A DNA stretch of 13,865 nucleotides, from assembly GCA_017992575.1 (NCBI GenBank), contig JAGOOJ010000012.1, positions 1 through 13,865 of the forward strand. The letters run 5' to 3'. This DNA is from Candidatus Moraniibacteriota bacterium (lineage in GTDB: Bacteria > Patescibacteriota > Minisyncoccia > Moranbacterales > UBA1568). The notes below the pieces were generated by a model. That model was not told the origin of the DNA. It made no database searches and saw only the letters and a list, made by a program, of their open reading frames with translations. Below are positions 12,466-13,865 of the stretch, piece by piece. The number at the start of each line of letters is the position of its first letter. Position 1 is the stretch's first letter. A program made the translations under genes and the position numbers.

Positions 12466-12481
12466 AAGGAGAGAGCAGATG
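12458..12481 (+). promoter_or_regulatory. Strong SD inside a small hairpin before the alkyltransferase
   Basis: AAGGAG (12466-12471) lies seven bases before ATG 12479 and decides that start. CTCTCT (12458-12463), at the end of the previous gene, can pair with AGAGAG (12470-12475), so ribosomes finishing the upstream gene would open the site. This suggests coupling between the secreted protein and the repair gene. Confidence 0.4.
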
Positions 12482-12820
12482 AGCAACCCTCCTCTGGGGG
12501 AGAGTCCTTCTTCTTTTCTATTTTCTATGACAAAACAGTCAACATCCCTTTTTGTGGTAGCAGTAGAGAAAGTGGTGCGGGCTATTCCTCGCGGACAGGT
12601 GATGAGCTACGGTGCGGTAGCCATAAAATCCGGTTTTCCTGGGGCGAGCCGGGCTGTTGGAACGCTCTTGAAGAAAAATTTTGACCCGAGTATTCCTTGT
12701 CATCGAGTCATCCGGTCTGATGGGAAACTGGGTGAATATAACCGTGGGACGAGGCGTAAAGCTGTAATTTTGGAACAGGAAGGGGTAGTGATAGAAAATG
12801 GACGAGTTCGGAAATACTGA
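12479..12820 (+). CDS. O6-alkylguanine-DNA alkyltransferase (MGMT/Ogt) domain protein
   Basis: The protein has 113 residues from ATG 12479, chosen for its SD; ATG 12527 (MTKQ) lacks one. This is the DNA-binding and active-site domain alone, without the N-terminal domain of Ogt or Ada-C. VMSYGAVA (41-48), GASRAVG (55-61, holding the Arg finger) and PCHRVIRSDGKLGEYNRG (73-90) are diagnostic. Cys74 in PCHRV is the alkyl acceptor and is intact, unlike alkyltransferase-like proteins, which have Trp there. It should remove alkyl groups from O6 of guanine by a one-time transfer. Its place between uvrB and uvrA also recalls alkyltransferase-like proteins, which hand bulky O6-alkyl lesions to nucleotide excision repair (inference). 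Confidence 0.9.
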   Translation: MSNPPLGESPSSFLFSMTKQSTSLFVVAVEKVVRAIPRGQVMSYGAVAIKSGFPGASRAVGTLLKKNFDPSIPCHRVIRSDGKLGEYNRGTRRKAVILEQEGVVIENGRVRKY

Positions 12821-12850
12821 AACGTGAGTCTTGCTTCTGGGACGTTTTTC
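12820..12850 (+). terminator. Possible weak terminator after the alkyltransferase gene
   Basis: AAACGT (12820-12825) can pair with ACGTTT (12842-12847), closing a 16-nt loop, and T residues follow on the right arm (GTTTTTC). The stem is short, so the signal is weak and read-through into the deacetylase gene is likely. Confidence 0.35.
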
Positions 12851-12894
12851 TGTCAGAATTGGATATTGCTGTTTTTGTATCTGATCAGAGAGCT

Positions 12895-13593
12895 ATGACG
12901 AGAAATATTCGTGAAAATTTCATAGTGACAGCCGACGATTATGGTATTCGCCAGACAGCGGAACCAATTTTGCGTTTGGCACACGAGGGAAAAGTGGATC
13001 GAGTAGCGGTACTCATCCATTATGTTTCTCCTGATCAGGCACAGGCGTTGCTTCGCTCTGGCGTCAAAATTGATCTGCATCTGGAACTCATCGGACTGCT
13101 CAAAAGCGGGACCAAAGTACGGGAGAACCCTGTTTCTCGAGGGCTTAATTTCTGTTTTCGGTATTACCTCGGTTTTCTTTCAGAAAAAAGAGTGAGGCGA
13201 GAATGGCAGACACAGATTGAACGGTTTCAAGAATTGTTTGGGCGCGTTCCTGACGGACTGAACTCCCATGAGCACCTCCATTTTTTTCCAAAGTTCTCTC
13301 GAGTGTTTGTTGAGCTGGCAAAACAACATCATATCTCCTTTCTCCGATTTGGTCGGAAAGGAATATTGCTTCCACAAAATTTTACCTTGACCGGGAAAAT
13401 TTTGGATATGCTGTGGAAGCGGGCACAGCATCTGTATAGTGATACGACTTGGGAGACATCGGAGTATGTCGTCAGCCTTGACTGGTTTCTTGATTTTGAC
13501 GCTTTCAGTCGCCAGCTTCCAGCGGGAACAATAGAACTGGTCGTCCATCCTGAACGTGAAGAAGACTATCGAACACTGCTTGAATACTTCTAA
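12895..13593 (+). CDS. ChbG/YdjC-like carbohydrate deacetylase
   Basis: The protein has 232 residues from ATG 12895; the frame is open to 12859 through a TTG but TADDYG spacing favours the ATG. The family removes acetyl groups from N-acetylated sugars (chitooligosaccharides in ChbG, hopanoid sugar in HpnK). Visible features are VTADDYG (11-17), with the Asp pair, IDLHLEL (59-65, ligand His62), EWQTQIERFQELFG (104-115) and LNSHEHLHFFP (122-132), with the His cluster 125, 127 and 129. The usual Asp before SHxH is Asn here (Asn123), and the late HPG-like site reads VVHPER. There is no signal peptide, so it is cytoplasmic. uvrA starts 18 bp later. The substrate cannot be told from sequence. Confidence 0.85.
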   Translation: MTRNIRENFIVTADDYGIRQTAEPILRLAHEGKVDRVAVLIHYVSPDQAQALLRSGVKIDLHLELIGLLKSGTKVRENPVSRGLNFCFRYYLGFLSEKRVRREWQTQIERFQELFGRVPDGLNSHEHLHFFPKFSRVFVELAKQHHISFLRFGRKGILLPQNFTLTGKILDMLWKRAQHLYSDTTWETSEYVVSLDWFLDFDAFSRQLPAGTIELVVHPEREEDYRTLLEYF

Positions 13594-13611
13594 TCCCGTT
13601 ATCAGCGTATC

Positions 13612-13865
13612 ATGACCAAACATCCGGAGAAAAAAAAGCATACAGCAATCGATATGGCGACTGCCATCATTGTTAAGGGTGCGCGGACGCATAATCTGAA
13701 GAATGTTACCGTTGCTATGCCACGCAATGCGATGGTAGTTTTCACGGGGCTCTCTGGTTCGGGGAAGTCTTCACTAGCCTTTGATACTATTTTTGCAGAG
13801 GGCCAACGTCGCTATGTCGAGTCACTTTCGGCCTATGCGAGACAGTTTTTGAACACGATGCAGAA
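13612..13865 (+). CDS. uvrA: UvrABC system protein A, N-terminal fragment cut by window edge
   Basis: The first 84 codons are present; the frame is open at the right edge. After an unusual Lys/His-rich leader (MTKHPEKKKHTAIDMATA), which is longer than the usual few residues, come IIVKGARTHNLKNVTVAMP and the Walker A GLSGSGKSSLAFDTIFAEGQ (about residues 46-65). RRYVESLSAYARQFLNTM follows, all diagnostic of UvrA. UvrA is the ABC-type ATPase that finds damage and loads UvrB. An internal ATG (codon 15) could be the true start. No SD is seen. Confidence 0.95.
   Translation, partial: MTKHPEKKKHTAIDMATAIIVKGARTHNLKNVTVAMPRNAMVVFTGLSGSGKSSLAFDTIFAEGQRRYVESLSAYARQFLNTMQ

Noticed and set aside
1..13865. 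CRISPR arrays, insertion sequences, phage or conjugation genes
   Set aside because: No regularly spaced repeats, transposase or integrase motifs or phage structural proteins are seen on either strand.

Overview
The window looks like a chromosomal segment of a small-genome, coding-dense bacterium, most likely a Patescibacteria (CPR) lineage. The support is indirect: short intergenic gaps, many short family-less proteins with a signal peptide or one membrane anchor, thrombospondin type 3 (TSP3)-like acidic surface proteins, a membrane-anchored C39-like peptidase and a minimal DEAD-box helicase. TAA, TAG and TGA all end clear genes (TGA ends uvrB), so the code is standard. Some genes have strong Shine-Dalgarno (SD) sequences and others have none. 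No rRNA, tRNA, CRISPR array, transposase or phage gene was recognised.

Layout. Positions 1-976 are GC-richer and hairpin-rich: a possible structured RNA (31-170) with a terminator, a sigma70-like promoter (219-246), one doubtful 89-residue ORF, more hairpins and two terminators. The second terminator is a perfect bidirectional hairpin facing the operon that follows. Positions 977-3228 are a minus-strand operon, read from 3228 down to 977: a coiled-coil membrane protein, a TSP3 protein with a poly-Asp/Glu stretch, a signal-less ApbE flavin transferase, and a membrane-anchored TSP3 protein. A divergent control region with a perfect 9-bp inverted repeat separates it from a plus-strand operon (3370-5636): an ECF-like sigma factor, a three-helix membrane protein that is a candidate anti-sigma factor, and a secreted or anchored C39-like cysteine peptidase.

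Positions 5633-6160 hold a long multibranched inverted repeat overlapping a promoter, a small GC-rich gene that seems split by a frameshift, and a strong terminator. Positions 6178-7079 encode a small helical protein translationally coupled to a YgjP-like metallopeptidase. A DEAD-box helicase (7211-8413) follows, with its own consensus promoter and a structured leader. Then come a DedA-family membrane protein and uvrB.

The right end carries DNA repair genes interleaved with other functions: uvrB (9177-11228), a pair of overlapping surface-protein genes (11304-12465), an O6-alkylguanine-DNA alkyltransferase domain protein (12479-12820), a ChbG/YdjC-like deacetylase (12895-13593), and the 5' end of uvrA (13612 to the window edge).

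The most distinctive candidate system is the divergent pair at 977-5636. Calcium-type surface proteins and ApbE lie on one side. On the other lie a sigma factor, an acidic-tailed membrane regulator and a peptidase. This could be an envelope-sensing module, but that reading is inference from layout and motifs.
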